The position numbers were made by a program, and so were the translations under genes. The notes below the pieces were generated by a model. It searched no databases. It saw only the letters and a program-made list of their open reading frames with translations, and had not been told where the DNA came from. From Allocoprobacillus merdigallinarum (GTDB lineage: Bacteria; Bacillota_I; Bacilli_A; Erysipelotrichales; Coprobacillaceae), in assembly GCA_019117525.1 (NCBI GenBank), contig DWZO01000094.1:1-13791 (forward strand): DNA of 13,791 nucleotides, read 5' to 3'. Positions 1-6,328 of this stretch are shown one piece after another. The number at the start of each line of letters is the position of its first letter. Positions within the stretch are counted from its first letter, which is position 1.

Positions 1-2
1 AG

Positions 3-98
3 CAGTATATTCCACCAATGGAACATCCTTGGAGAAATGATGACTTTCTTGGCTTTCTGGCAAGACAGAAGCATCGTAATAACGGTGCTAATGTTTAA
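3..98 (+). CDS. C-terminal end of a transposase-like protein (partial)
   Basis: A reading frame open from the left edge ends at TAA 96-98 and gives a 31-residue tail. It starts QYIPPMEHPW and continues with RNDDF, ARQKHR and NNGANV. The IPPM-HPW motif followed by a basic RQKH stretch resembles, from memory, the extreme C-termini of DDE-type transposases of the ISNCY-like group. The catalytic region lies outside the window, so the family is not certain. The stop is only 17 bases from the convergent end of the ABC-F gene, and no terminal inverted repeat can be recognised. It may be an intact element cut by the window edge or a remnant. Confidence 0.45.
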   Translation, partial: QYIPPMEHPWRNDDFLGFLARQKHRNNGANV

Positions 99-115
99 CT
101 TTTTTTAGGACATTT

Positions 116-1603
116 TCAAAATTGCTTGACAACCAGTTCTTGAAAATCCATTATTTTCGTAGCAATGGTCTGTTGAAAATATTGATCATGTTCAACAAAT
201 AATAAAGTAGGCTGATAAGTTAAAATTGCATTTTCAAGTTGGATACGTGAGAAAATATCAATATAATTTAAAGGTTCATCCCATATATATAAATGGGAAG
301 AGGTTGCCAGTGAAATAGCTAACATGATTTTTTTCTTTTGACCCTGGCTCAAATTTTCTAATGCGATATCAAAATGAGAACGTGAAAATCCCAATTTTCT
401 AAGTAAAGTCTTTACCATTGTCTGATCTGCTCCATACTTTTGAATCCAATCATTCAAATTCCCTTTTAAAAATGTACAATCCTGAGGAACATAGGAAATT
501 TTCAGTTGACTGCCACAATGAAAATCACCTTCATGATCAATCTTCTCTCCTAATAAAAAATGAATCAGACTTGATTTTCCACAACCATTTGGTCCCTTTA
601 ATAACACACGATCACCTTGACAGATTGTTAATGATAAATCCTGAAAAACAGTCTTTTGTTGATAAAACAATGAAAAATGTGAAAACTGAATCAGTTGTTT
701 TTGAAAATACTTTAAACAATTTATTTTTAAATCATCATATTCCTCTATATCCTTTAAAAGCTTCTTTTTTTCTTCAATAGCCTGAATTTGACGTTTTTCA
801 ATATTTTTAGAACGCTTCATCATTTTTGCCGCCATATGGCCTACATAGCCTTTATCAGCAGCTCCTCTTTTTGATTTTTCAATCTGATGACCCCAATTTT
901 CTTTTTGTTGTTTAGATTTTTCCATCTTTACAATATCTTTCTTTAATTTTTTATTCAGCATCATTTCTCTTTCATCTCTTTTGGTCTTATCATTATACCA
1001 GCTAGAAAAATTTCCATTCACAATATCAATCGTTGTTGGATTAATCGCCATAACATGATCACAACAGCTATCTATAAAATGACGATCATGACTAACCAAT
1101 AAAAAGCCTTTTTGTCTTTGCAGATACTTAGCAATGCGTTCACGAGAATTCTGATCCAAATGATTGGTTGGTTCATCAATTAGTAAAAATGAATTCTTTC
1201 TTAAAAACAAAATAGCCAATAATACTTTCGTCTGTTCACCATAAGATAGCGTATCAAATGGTCGATAAAAGACATCTAAGCCATCTATATCTAATAAATG
1301 TAATTCTTTTTCAAGTTCCCATTGTTCTAGTGTTGGACATATCTCATAACAGATATCTATCGTTAATAATTGTGGATCTTTGATAGTATAAGGAAAATAA
1401 CTGCATGCTTCGCTCATGATGATTTGACCTTGATAATCATATTCTTTCATCAAAAGCTTTAAAAGTGTTGTTTTTCCACGTGCATTGCGACCAATCAATG
1501 CTGTTTTAAAAGAAGTATCTAATGAAAATGAAATATCATCAAAAACAAGTTCATAACTTCCTTCATAGCCAAATGTTAAGTGTTGTACCTGAATTAACGA
1601 CAT
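116..1603 (-). CDS. ABC-F ribosomal protection protein, Lsa/Vga-like
   Basis: This is a soluble twin-ATPase ABC-F protein of 495 residues with no membrane domain. Members of this antibiotic-resistance branch bind stalled ribosomes at the E site and displace lincosamides, streptogramin A and pleuromutilins. Visible in order: Walker A GRNARGKTT (residues 38-46), signature LSYGEQ (119-124), Walker B LLIDEPTNHLD (140-150), a lysine-rich interdomain linker (about 200-294) containing DKGYVGHMAAKMMKR, a second Walker A GPNGCGKSS (337-345), signature LSQGQ (418-422), and IWDEPLNYID (440-449). The last motif is a hallmark of Lsa/Vga/Sal-type proteins. The ATG at 1603 is chosen because AAGGAGGG lies 7 bases upstream; an in-frame extension to 1636 has no ribosome site. 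Expression appears to be controlled by the leader at 1629-1745. Drug specificity cannot be read from the sequence. A housekeeping ABC-F role is less likely given the Lsa-like motifs and the leader. Confidence 0.88.
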   Translation of the reverse strand: MSLIQVQHLTFGYEGSYELVFDDISFSLDTSFKTALIGRNARGKTTLLKLLMKEYDYQGQIIMSEACSYFPYTIKDPQLLTIDICYEICPTLEQWELEKELHLLDIDGLDVFYRPFDTLSYGEQTKVLLAILFLRKNSFLLIDEPTNHLDQNSRERIAKYLQRQKGFLLVSHDRHFIDSCCDHVMAINPTTIDIVNGNFSSWYNDKTKRDEREMMLNKKLKKDIVKMEKSKQQKENWGHQIEKSKRGAADKGYVGHMAAKMMKRSKNIEKRQIQAIEEKKKLLKDIEEYDDLKINCLKYFQKQLIQFSHFSLFYQQKTVFQDLSLTICQGDRVLLKGPNGCGKSSLIHFLLGEKIDHEGDFHCGSQLKISYVPQDCTFLKGNLNDWIQKYGADQTMVKTLLRKLGFSRSHFDIALENLSQGQKKKIMLAISLATSSHLYIWDEPLNYIDIFSRIQLENAILTYQPTLLFVEHDQYFQQTIATKIMDFQELVVKQF

Positions 1604-1628
1604 CAAACATCCCTCCTTTATAAAATAA

Positions 1629-1655
1629 AACGACAAGAAAATAGTCCTTGTCGTT
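1629..1655 (-). terminator. Leader terminator before the ABC-F gene
   Basis: On the minus strand AACGACAAG (1655-1647) and CTTGTCGTT (1637-1629) form a perfect 9-bp stem with a 9-base loop, followed by TTATTTTAT. It ends about ten bases before the Shine-Dalgarno sequence of the ABC-F gene, between promoter and gene, so it acts as a premature terminator, not as the end of a gene. Confidence 0.8.
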
Positions 1656-1703
1656 ATAATTATATTTATGATAAAAAGAGAGCTATTTTCTTGCGTGCAT
1701 CTT

Positions 1704-1745
1704 CTAGATGCAAATCTTTAGTTTTCTGCAAGAAAATTTATACAT
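1704..1745 (-). CDS. Upstream leader ORF (13 codons) of the ABC-F gene
   Basis: ATG at 1745 to TAG at 1706-1704 encodes MYKFSCRKLKICI. It begins about 20 bases after the predicted transcription start and is preceded by the purine-rich GAAGGGAAGTGGAAGG, which can serve as ribosome site. Codons 3-6 contain attenuator segment 1, and the stop codon lies in the nested small hairpin. Two in-frame ATG codons further upstream (1766, 1763) would fall at or near the transcript's 5' end and have no ribosome site. The peptide probably has no function except that its translation senses ribosome-targeting drugs. Translation itself is inferred. Confidence 0.65.
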   Translation of the reverse strand: MYKFSCRKLKICI

Positions 1746-1770
1746 CCTTCCACTTCCCTTCATCATTTCC

Positions 1771-1799
1771 ATTATAGCTTGTCTTATATTCCTTTTCAA
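1771..1799 (-). promoter_or_regulatory. Sigma-A promoter of the ABC-F gene and its leader
   Basis: TTGAAA (1799-1794), a 17-base spacer and a perfect TATAAT (1776-1771). Transcription should start near 1764, giving a leader of about 160 bases before the ABC-F start codon. Confidence 0.8.
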
Positions 1800-1808
1800 G
1801 CCAAAATA

Positions 1809-2054
1809 TCATTTTACAAGCTTATCTATATCGGAAGGGACCTGATTGTTTTGAATAATATGAATGATCTTATCCATTTGTTCAGGTTTCACCTGTCTAT
1901 TTGTCAAACGTGAAATCTTATTGACAAATTCTCTGATATTTTGTTCATCTTTTAAGTCTTTGGTCTGTAAATCATTTGCTAATGATAAAATATCAGCTTT
2001 AGACACATTCGTTTTCTGCGATACCTTATCCAATAATTTATCTTGTTTATCCAT
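1809..2054 (-). CDS. spoVIF: Stage VI sporulation protein F-like protein
   Basis: A hydrophilic, mostly helical protein of 81 residues with no signal peptide or membrane segment. The stretch KTNVSKADILSLANDL near the N-terminus, followed by LKDE and a second helical half, resembles SpoVIF (YjcC) of Bacillus, a mother-cell protein needed for proper spore coat assembly and resistance. The start is the ATG at 2054, with GGGTGA about six bases upstream; a three-codon extension would need an ATT start. It is transcribed apart from der (140 bases away) and has a sigma-K-like promoter of its own. The stop is only ten bases from the promoter of the ABC-F gene. Identification rests on remembered motif similarity. 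Confidence 0.65.
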   Translation of the reverse strand: MDKQDKLLDKVSQKTNVSKADILSLANDLQTKDLKDEQNIREFVNKISRLTNRQVKPEQMDKIIHIIQNNQVPSDIDKLVK

Positions 2055-2070
2055 TTGAATCACCCAAGAT

Positions 2071-2099
2071 TAATATATGCACATATATAAATGATTGTT
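2071..2099 (-). promoter_or_regulatory. Possible sigma-K promoter of spoVIF
   Basis: AACA (2099-2096), a 16-base spacer, then CATATATTA (2079-2071). This fits the sigma-K pattern of an AC-containing -35 box and CATAnnnTA. It agrees with the late mother-cell role of SpoVIF. The implied leader is short (about ten bases), and A+T-rich DNA yields such matches by chance, so this is tentative. Confidence 0.35.
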
Positions 2100-2195
2100 C
2101 AGCTTTTCCATTGACAAAGCTTTCATTCTACAGTCATTCATATTTTTATATGATTCAAATTTTCGATGAGCTTGCGATATTTAAAAGTGTATTTT

Positions 2196-3503
2196 TTAAT
2201 CTCTTTTTCTACAAAGAATATGAATAGGTGTTCCTTCAAAACCAAAAGCATCACGTAAACGATTTTCTAAATATCGCTTATAGCTAAAATGTAAGTATTG
2301 TGGATCATTTGTAAACAAAACAAATGTTGGTGGACAGACACTGACCTGATTGGCATAATAAATTTTTAAACGTCCACCATTAAATGTTGTTGTTGGATTC
2401 ATTGTTTGTGCATCAATCAAAACATCATTTAAAACACTTGTCGCAACACGTTTTTGACTATTGGCATAAACCTCCTGAATCATCGGCAACAACAAATGAA
2501 CACGTTTTTTATCTTTAGCCGATACAAAAATAATAGGTGCATAATCCAAATATTTGAATTGTTCACGAATCTGACTTTCCATTTTTTTCATTGTCTTAGA
2601 ATCTTTTTCAATCAGATCCCATTTATTGACTACCAGAATAACAGCTTTTCCAGCTTCATGGGCATATCCAGCTACATGTTTATCTTGTTCTATAATTCCT
2701 TGATTCCCATCAATAACCATTAAGACAACATCACTTTTTTCTACAGCTGATAAAGCACGTAAAACAGAATACTTTTCAACATTTTCATAAATTTTTCCTT
2801 TTTTACGCATTCCTGCTGTATCAACAACACAATACTTCTGTCCATCTTTTTCAAAAGGTGTATCAATAGCATCACGTGTTGTTCCTTCAATATCTGATAC
2901 AATGACACGTTCTTCACCTAAAATGGCATTCGTTAAAGAAGATTTTCCAACATTTGGTCTTCCAATCACTGAAAAACGAATAACATCATCTTCTTTTTTT
3001 TCATCCACAGCAGGCAATTGATGAATAATTTCATCTAAAACATCTCCAATACCAATACCATGACTTCCTGATACTGCAATTGGATCACCAATACCTAAAC
3101 TATAAAAATCATAAATATTATCTTTAAATTTCTGATCATCTATCTTATTAACAGCTAATACAATTGGTTTTCTTGATTTTTGTAGTAAACGAGCAACGAA
3201 AAGATCTTCTTTTGTAACGCCTTCACGACCATTGACAACAAATAAAATAATATCTGCTTCTTCTATAGCAATTTCTGCCTGCATTTTGATTTGTTCAGTA
3301 AAAGAAGCATTTTCTAATTCAATTCCACCTGTATCAATGATTTTAAAATCACGTGTCAGCCATGATGCATCCGCATAGATACGATCACGTGTAACACCTG
3401 GAGTATCTTCAACAATGGAAATGCGTTGACCAACAATACGATTAAAAATTGTTGATTTCCCAACATTCGCTCGTCCTACAATTGCTACAATTCCTTTTCT
3501 CAT
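2196..3503 (-). CDS. der: Ribosome biogenesis GTPase Der (EngA)
   Basis: Der has two GTPase domains in tandem and acts in assembly of the 50S ribosomal subunit. Domain 1 shows GRANVGKST (residues 10-18), DTPGVTR (33-39), DTGG (57-60) and NKID (119-122). Domain 2 shows GRPNVGKSS (181-189), the GTTR switch (207-210), DTAG (228-231) and NKWD (293-296). A C-terminal KH-like RNA-binding domain occupies roughly 350-435. The length of 435 residues is the normal family length. The ATG at 3503 has AGGGAGTG about eight bases upstream. The gene follows cmk after 13 bases and is clearly cotranscribed with it. Neighbouring cmk and der genes are common in Bacillota, though rpsA, often found between them, is absent here. 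Confidence 0.97.
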   Translation of the reverse strand: MRKGIVAIVGRANVGKSTIFNRIVGQRISIVEDTPGVTRDRIYADASWLTRDFKIIDTGGIELENASFTEQIKMQAEIAIEEADIILFVVNGREGVTKEDLFVARLLQKSRKPIVLAVNKIDDQKFKDNIYDFYSLGIGDPIAVSGSHGIGIGDVLDEIIHQLPAVDEKKEDDVIRFSVIGRPNVGKSSLTNAILGEERVIVSDIEGTTRDAIDTPFEKDGQKYCVVDTAGMRKKGKIYENVEKYSVLRALSAVEKSDVVLMVIDGNQGIIEQDKHVAGYAHEAGKAVILVVNKWDLIEKDSKTMKKMESQIREQFKYLDYAPIIFVSAKDKKRVHLLLPMIQEVYANSQKRVATSVLNDVLIDAQTMNPTTTFNGGRLKIYYANQVSVCPPTFVLFTNDPQYLHFSYKRYLENRLRDAFGFEGTPIHILCRKRD

Positions 3504-3516
3504 GATTATTCACTCC

Positions 3517-4179
3517 CTATACTCTCTGTTCTACAAGTTGCATCACTTTTGCAACAACTTCTTCCAATGTCATGTCTGATGTATCAATTTCAATGGCATC
3601 ATCAGCTTTTTTTAAAGGAGAAATAAGACGGTTCATATCTTGTTCATCTCTTAAAGCAATCTCTTTTTGAATGTCTTCTAAATTGGATTCAAGACCTCTT
3701 TGCAAGTTCTCTTTATGACGACGTAATGCTCGACATTCAATGCTGGCAACCTGATAAATCTTTAACTCAGCATCTTTTAAAACAACCGTTCCAATATCTC
3801 TACCATCTAAAATCACACCGCCACCTTGAGCCATTTGTCGCTGCTTATCAACGAGAAAAGTTCTGACTGCTTCATATTGAGAAACAATACTTGCTCCCAT
3901 TGACACTTCATTTTCACGAATAGATGATGTGACATCTTCATGATTCAATTGAATCGTTCCATCTGGAAACATTTGAATATCTATATCCTTTAAAAGTGCT
4001 GATACACCCTGTTCATCATGGAAATCAATATGATTTAACCAGGCATAATAAGCGACACAACGATACATAGCTCCAGTATCAATATATGTATAATTTAAAT
4101 TCTTAGCTACCATTTTGGCAATTGTTGACTTTCCAGCAGCAGCTGGACCATCAATAGCAATTGAAATTCTTTTCGTCAT
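3517..4179 (-). CDS. cmk: Cytidylate kinase
   Basis: The enzyme phosphorylates CMP and dCMP with ATP to give (d)CDP for nucleotide salvage and supply. Its 220 residues match the usual length. Motifs are the P-loop GPAAAGKST (11-19), DTGAMYR (34-40) for nucleotide monophosphate binding, DGRDIGT (125-131), and an arginine-bearing lid region with RDEQDMNR (177-184). The ATG at 4179 is preceded by GTGAGG. It lies 37 bases after the tail-anchored protein gene and 13 bases before der in one apparent operon, transcribed from the promoter near 4936-4964. Confidence 0.96.
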   Translation of the reverse strand: MTKRISIAIDGPAAAGKSTIAKMVAKNLNYTYIDTGAMYRCVAYYAWLNHIDFHDEQGVSALLKDIDIQMFPDGTIQLNHEDVTSSIRENEVSMGASIVSQYEAVRTFLVDKQRQMAQGGGVILDGRDIGTVVLKDAELKIYQVASIECRALRRHKENLQRGLESNLEDIQKEIALRDEQDMNRLISPLKKADDAIEIDTSDMTLEEVVAKVMQLVEQRV

Positions 4180-4216
4180 ATTCTATAACCTCACTTTTCA
4201 AAACCAACTGAATTCT

Positions 4217-4918
4217 TTAAAAAAACAACTGTTTAGCAATAAAGAATGCTAAAACAATAAAGATCACAATAAAAACAATAATCACATAATTTAAAATTGT
4301 CACTAATTTACTATCTTTTTCTTCTTCTGTATCTTCTTCTACAATTTGTTCTCTTTGTTTTTTAACTTTCACTTCTTCTTTATGTTTAGTTTTTTCTACT
4401 TTTTCTGGTTTTGTTTTTTCAACTTTTTCACGTTTTGTTTTTTTCTTATCTTCCTTCATAAAATCCGCAATAGTCAAACCTTCTTCATATTTCTTTAACT
4501 CCTCGGCATCTTCTTCTGGCGACATTGCAGCTAATTTTTCTAATAAAGACATTTTCTTTTGTGGTTCAGCCTTTATTTCCTGTGTTTGAGACGTTTGTGC
4601 ATGTTGAGGCTGATGTTCCTCAGATTGTTTAATTTTATTTAAAATATCTAAACGTGTATTATATTGTTCTTTACCAACATTCACTTTTGCTTCATTTAAA
4701 GCAGATTTGATTTCTTCATTATCAGGTTTTAATGTTTCATATGATAAAGGTTCCATCAATGTATCCTGAATATCTTTCTTTTGATTTTGAGGTAAAAAAG
4801 CTAAAAAATCATCTTCTTCATCATCCTGTTCATATGTCATCTGACGATCAATTGCTACCTCTTCTTTCATTTCATCTCTTAATTCTTTATATTTATTAAT
4901 TCTTGTTTGTTTCTCCAT
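4217..4918 (-). CDS. Uncharacterised tail-anchored, highly charged protein
   Basis: No family is recognised in these 233 residues. The N-terminal part (1-90) is acidic and glutamate-rich, with RINKYKELRDEM at the start. The middle is Q/E/K-rich and probably disordered. Residues about 160-200 carry a degenerate KREKVEKTKPEKVEKTK-type repeat. The chain ends in one hydrophobic helix (about residues 209-231, VIIVFIVIFIVLAFFI) with only a few residues after it. There is no N-terminal signal, so it should be anchored by its C-terminus with the body in the cytoplasm. As first gene of the cmk-der operon with its own strong promoter it is likely expressed during growth. A role in division or envelope organisation is possible but unsupported by sequence. 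Confidence 0.8.
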   Translation of the reverse strand: MEKQTRINKYKELRDEMKEEVAIDRQMTYEQDDEEDDFLAFLPQNQKKDIQDTLMEPLSYETLKPDNEEIKSALNEAKVNVGKEQYNTRLDILNKIKQSEEHQPQHAQTSQTQEIKAEPQKKMSLLEKLAAMSPEEDAEELKKYEEGLTIADFMKEDKKKTKREKVEKTKPEKVEKTKHKEEVKVKKQREQIVEEDTEEEKDSKLVTILNYVIIVFIVIFIVLAFFIAKQLFF

Positions 4919-4935
4919 TTCGCATCACCGCCCTC

Positions 4936-4964
4936 ATTATAACATAACTATAAAAAATTATAAA
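4936..4964 (-). promoter_or_regulatory. Promoter of the tail-anchored protein-cmk-der operon
   Basis: TTTATA (4964-4959), a 17-base spacer and TATAAT (4941-4936), with TGT directly upstream of the -10 box (extended -10). It is arranged back to back with the ferredoxin promoter, the two -35 regions lying about seven bases apart. Confidence 0.65.
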
Positions 4965-4971
4965 ATAAACT

Positions 4972-4999
4972 TTCAAAATAATTCTATTTAGTATATAAT
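4972..4999 (+). promoter_or_regulatory. Promoter of the ferredoxin gene
   Basis: TTCAAA (4972-4977), a 16-base spacer and TATAAT (4994-4999), about 27 bases before the ferredoxin ATG and followed by a strong TAGGAGG ribosome site (5011-5017). Confidence 0.65.
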
Positions 5000-5025
5000 A
5001 GGTGTATGAATAGGAGGTAATAAAA

Positions 5026-5208
5026 ATGTATAAAGTTAATGAAAATTGTATTGGTTGTGGTTCTTGCACAGCAGTATGTCCAGAAGTTTTTGATTTAAAC
5101 GCTGACGGATTAGCAGAAAACATTCTAGGTGAAGTTCCTGCTGAATTAGAAGAAGCTGCAAAAGAAGCTGCAGCATCTTGCCCAGTTGATGCAATTGTTA
5201 ATGAATAA
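5026..5208 (+). CDS. fer: [4Fe-4S] ferredoxin
   Basis: A 60-residue cytoplasmic electron carrier with a single cluster. The ligand pattern is Cys8, Cys11, Cys14 (CIGCGSC) and Cys52 (SCP). Cys18 sits where two-cluster ferredoxins have a ligand and where Thermotoga ferredoxin has a disulfide cysteine, but no partner cysteine exists here. The mature protein is strongly acidic, as usual for the family. The gene stands alone with its own promoter, an AGGAGG ribosome site 8 bases before the ATG, and a terminator at 5212-5237. Its redox partners cannot be named from the context; B. subtilis Fer is the nearest known parallel. Confidence 0.93.
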   Translation: MYKVNENCIGCGSCTAVCPEVFDLNADGLAENILGEVPAELEEAAKEAAASCPVDAIVNE

Positions 5209-5211
5209 GAT

Positions 5212-5237
5212 AAAAAAGAGCTTAAGGCTCTTTTTTT
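5212..5237. terminator. Bidirectional terminator between ferredoxin and zinc-ribbon genes
   Basis: A6GAGC (5212-5221), loop TTAAG, then GCTCTTTTTT (5227-5236) make a 10-bp stem with a T tract on either strand. It ends the ferredoxin transcript and the converging minus-strand transcript. The stop codon of the latter is in the loop. Confidence 0.85.
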
Positions 5238-5437
5238 AATGGATAAGAATTCATTTCGTTTTCAATTAAATGTTTTTTCATTTCATTTTGTGGTGGTTTA
5301 AAAAAGCTAATTGTATGACATTTATTACACCATATAAAATGAATACCTTCTAATTCTTTATATTCAATAAAAGGCTCTTTAGCCCCACAGATACCACAAA
5401 CATTTGTTTTTCCCGGTTCTAAAACAACACTACGCAT
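5222..5437 (-). CDS. Small zinc-ribbon protein, unknown function
   Basis: A 71-residue protein with two knuckles, C14-G-I-C17 and C37-N-K-C40, spaced as in a four-cysteine zinc ribbon. There is no signal peptide or membrane segment. The C-terminal 25 residues are charged and asparagine-rich. An excellent AGGAGG site precedes the ATG at 5437, and a clear promoter lies at 5459-5486, so it forms a one-gene unit downstream of rluB's terminator. The stop codon falls in the loop of the shared terminator, and the last four codons form one arm of its stem. No specific family is recognised. A nucleic-acid or protein contact role is usual for such domains but not shown here. Confidence 0.8.
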   Translation of the reverse strand: MRSVVLEPGKTNVCGICGAKEPFIEYKELEGIHFIWCNKCHTISFFKPPQNEMKKHLIENEMNSYPLKKEP

Positions 5438-5458
5438 ATTTCATCCTCCTTGCTTTCT

Positions 5459-5486
5459 ATTATAATCACTTCATATCAGTCTTCAA
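5459..5486 (-). promoter_or_regulatory. Promoter of the zinc-ribbon gene
   Basis: TTGAAG (5486-5481), a 16-base spacer and TATAAT (5464-5459), 22 bases before the start codon. Confidence 0.65.
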
Positions 5487-5511
5487 TAAACTTCATCATA
5501 CAAATAACGAC

Positions 5512-5538
5512 AAAAAAAGATATCTCTTGCAAGATATC
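5512..5538 (-). terminator. Terminator after rluB
   Basis: On the minus strand GATATCT (5538-5532), a six-base loop and AGATATC (5525-5519) are followed by seven T residues (5518-5512). It starts eight bases after the rluB stop codon. Confidence 0.85.
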
Positions 5539-5545
5539 CCTTTAT

Positions 5546-6286
5546 TTAACGATTTCTAGCATTTTTCTTAGATAATGCCATCGTCTTTAATTCTTTCACT
5601 TCTTGAGGTTTTAACATACGATATTGTCCTGGTCTTAATCCTTTTAAATCAACTGTTCCCACACGTAAACGATGTAATCTTTTAACTGGATGATCAACAG
5701 CTTCAAACATTTTCTTAACCTGTCGATTCTTTCCTTCAATCAATTTAATCATTAACATGGTTGTTCCATGTTCTTCATCTTTACCAACAATCTTAATGCG
5801 GCAAGGTAAAGTCTTAACTCCTTCAAGATAAATACCTTTTTCTAATTGACGAACAGTCAAACCATTAACCAAACTTTTGACACTCACTTCATAAACCTTT
5901 TCTAAATGTGATGAAGGATGCATCATTAAATTTGCAAACTCTCCATCATTCGTCATCAACAATAAACCAGATGTATCATAATCCAATCTTCCCACTGGAT
6001 AAATACGTTCCTTCACATCAGGCAAATAATCAATAACCGTTTTTCTTCCCAGTTCATCACTTAATGAACAAATACATCCCTTAGGTTTATAAAATACATA
6101 ATAAACTTTATTTTCACTTTGAAGAGCCTTTCCGTCAATCATGATCAAATCTCCTTTTTTGACTTTAAAGCCCAACTCACTTACGACTTCACCATTGACT
6201 TCGACTCTCCCTTGACGAATAAGATCTTCAGCTTTTCTTCTTGAAGTATATCCACTCGCTGCAATTGCTTTTTGTAGTCTTTCCAC
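5546..6286 (-). CDS. rluB: 23S rRNA pseudouridine synthase, RluB/RsuA family
   Basis: The enzyme isomerises a uridine of 23S rRNA (position 2605 in E. coli RluB) to pseudouridine. An S4 RNA-binding domain occupies residues 1 to about 52 (ASGYTSRRKAEDLI, then VNG). The catalytic domain has GRLDYDTSGLLL (99-110) with the catalytic Asp102. The conserved GKNRQVKKMF segment near residues 192-201 is also present. At 246 residues it has normal family length. The GTG at 6286 is preferred because AAAGGA lies nine bases upstream and family members start with an ERLQK-type sequence at this point; an upstream extension to 6310 lacks support. The position after dacB-spmA-spmB matches B. subtilis. It may be cotranscribed with spmB (42-base gap). 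Confidence 0.92.
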   Translation of the reverse strand: MERLQKAIAASGYTSRRKAEDLIRQGRVEVNGEVVSELGFKVKKGDLIMIDGKALQSENKVYYVFYKPKGCICSLSDELGRKTVIDYLPDVKERIYPVGRLDYDTSGLLLMTNDGEFANLMMHPSSHLEKVYEVSVKSLVNGLTVRQLEKGIYLEGVKTLPCRIKIVGKDEEHGTTMLMIKLIEGKNRQVKKMFEAVDHPVKRLHRLRVGTVDLKGLRPGQYRMLKPQEVKELKTMALSKKNARNR

Positions 6287-6328
6287 AGTATCACGTCCTT
6301 TCCCTATCATTATACATAGTTTATCAAA

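Larger units (their letters stand above)
1629..1745 (-). promoter_or_regulatory. Ribosome-mediated transcription attenuator of the ABC-F gene
   Basis: Four segments on the minus strand can form mutually exclusive pairs. Segment 1, ATTTTCTTGC (1737-1728, inside the upstream ORF), is a perfect 10-bp complement of segment 2, GCAAGAAAAT (1694-1685). Segment 2 extended to GCAAGAAAATAG is also a perfect 11-bp complement, over CAAGAAAATAG (1693-1683), of CTATTTTCTTG (1644-1634). That stretch is the loop and 3' arm of the terminator (3:4 pair, 1655-1647 with 1637-1629). A further 7-bp hairpin, TGCATCT/AGATGCA, nests between 1 and 2. The inferred logic is that pairing 1:2 lets the terminator form. A ribosome stalled by a drug on codons around 4-8 of the upstream ORF hides segment 1, so 2 pairs with 4 and transcription reads into the gene. 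The layout matches known attenuators of antibiotic ABC-F and erm genes. Confidence 0.75.

Noticed and set aside
418..780. Open frame on the plus strand inside the ABC-F gene
   Set aside because: Antisense to a gene with complete family motifs; no ribosome site and no recognisable protein.
1681..1740. Riboswitch in the ABC-F leader
   Set aside because: The alternative pairs and the upstream ORF explain the leader; no known ligand-binding core is visible.
2137..2152. Small hairpin TCATAT/ATATGA between der and spoVIF
   Set aside because: Only six A-T rich pairs and no T tract downstream of der; likely chance in AT-rich DNA.
2454..2723. Open frame antisense to der
   Set aside because: Composition follows the opposite strand's codons; der is certain over this stretch.
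4896..5123. Minus-strand open frame across the ferredoxin gene and the divergent promoters
   Set aside because: It would run through both promoters and the cysteine motifs of a clear ferredoxin; no ribosome site.
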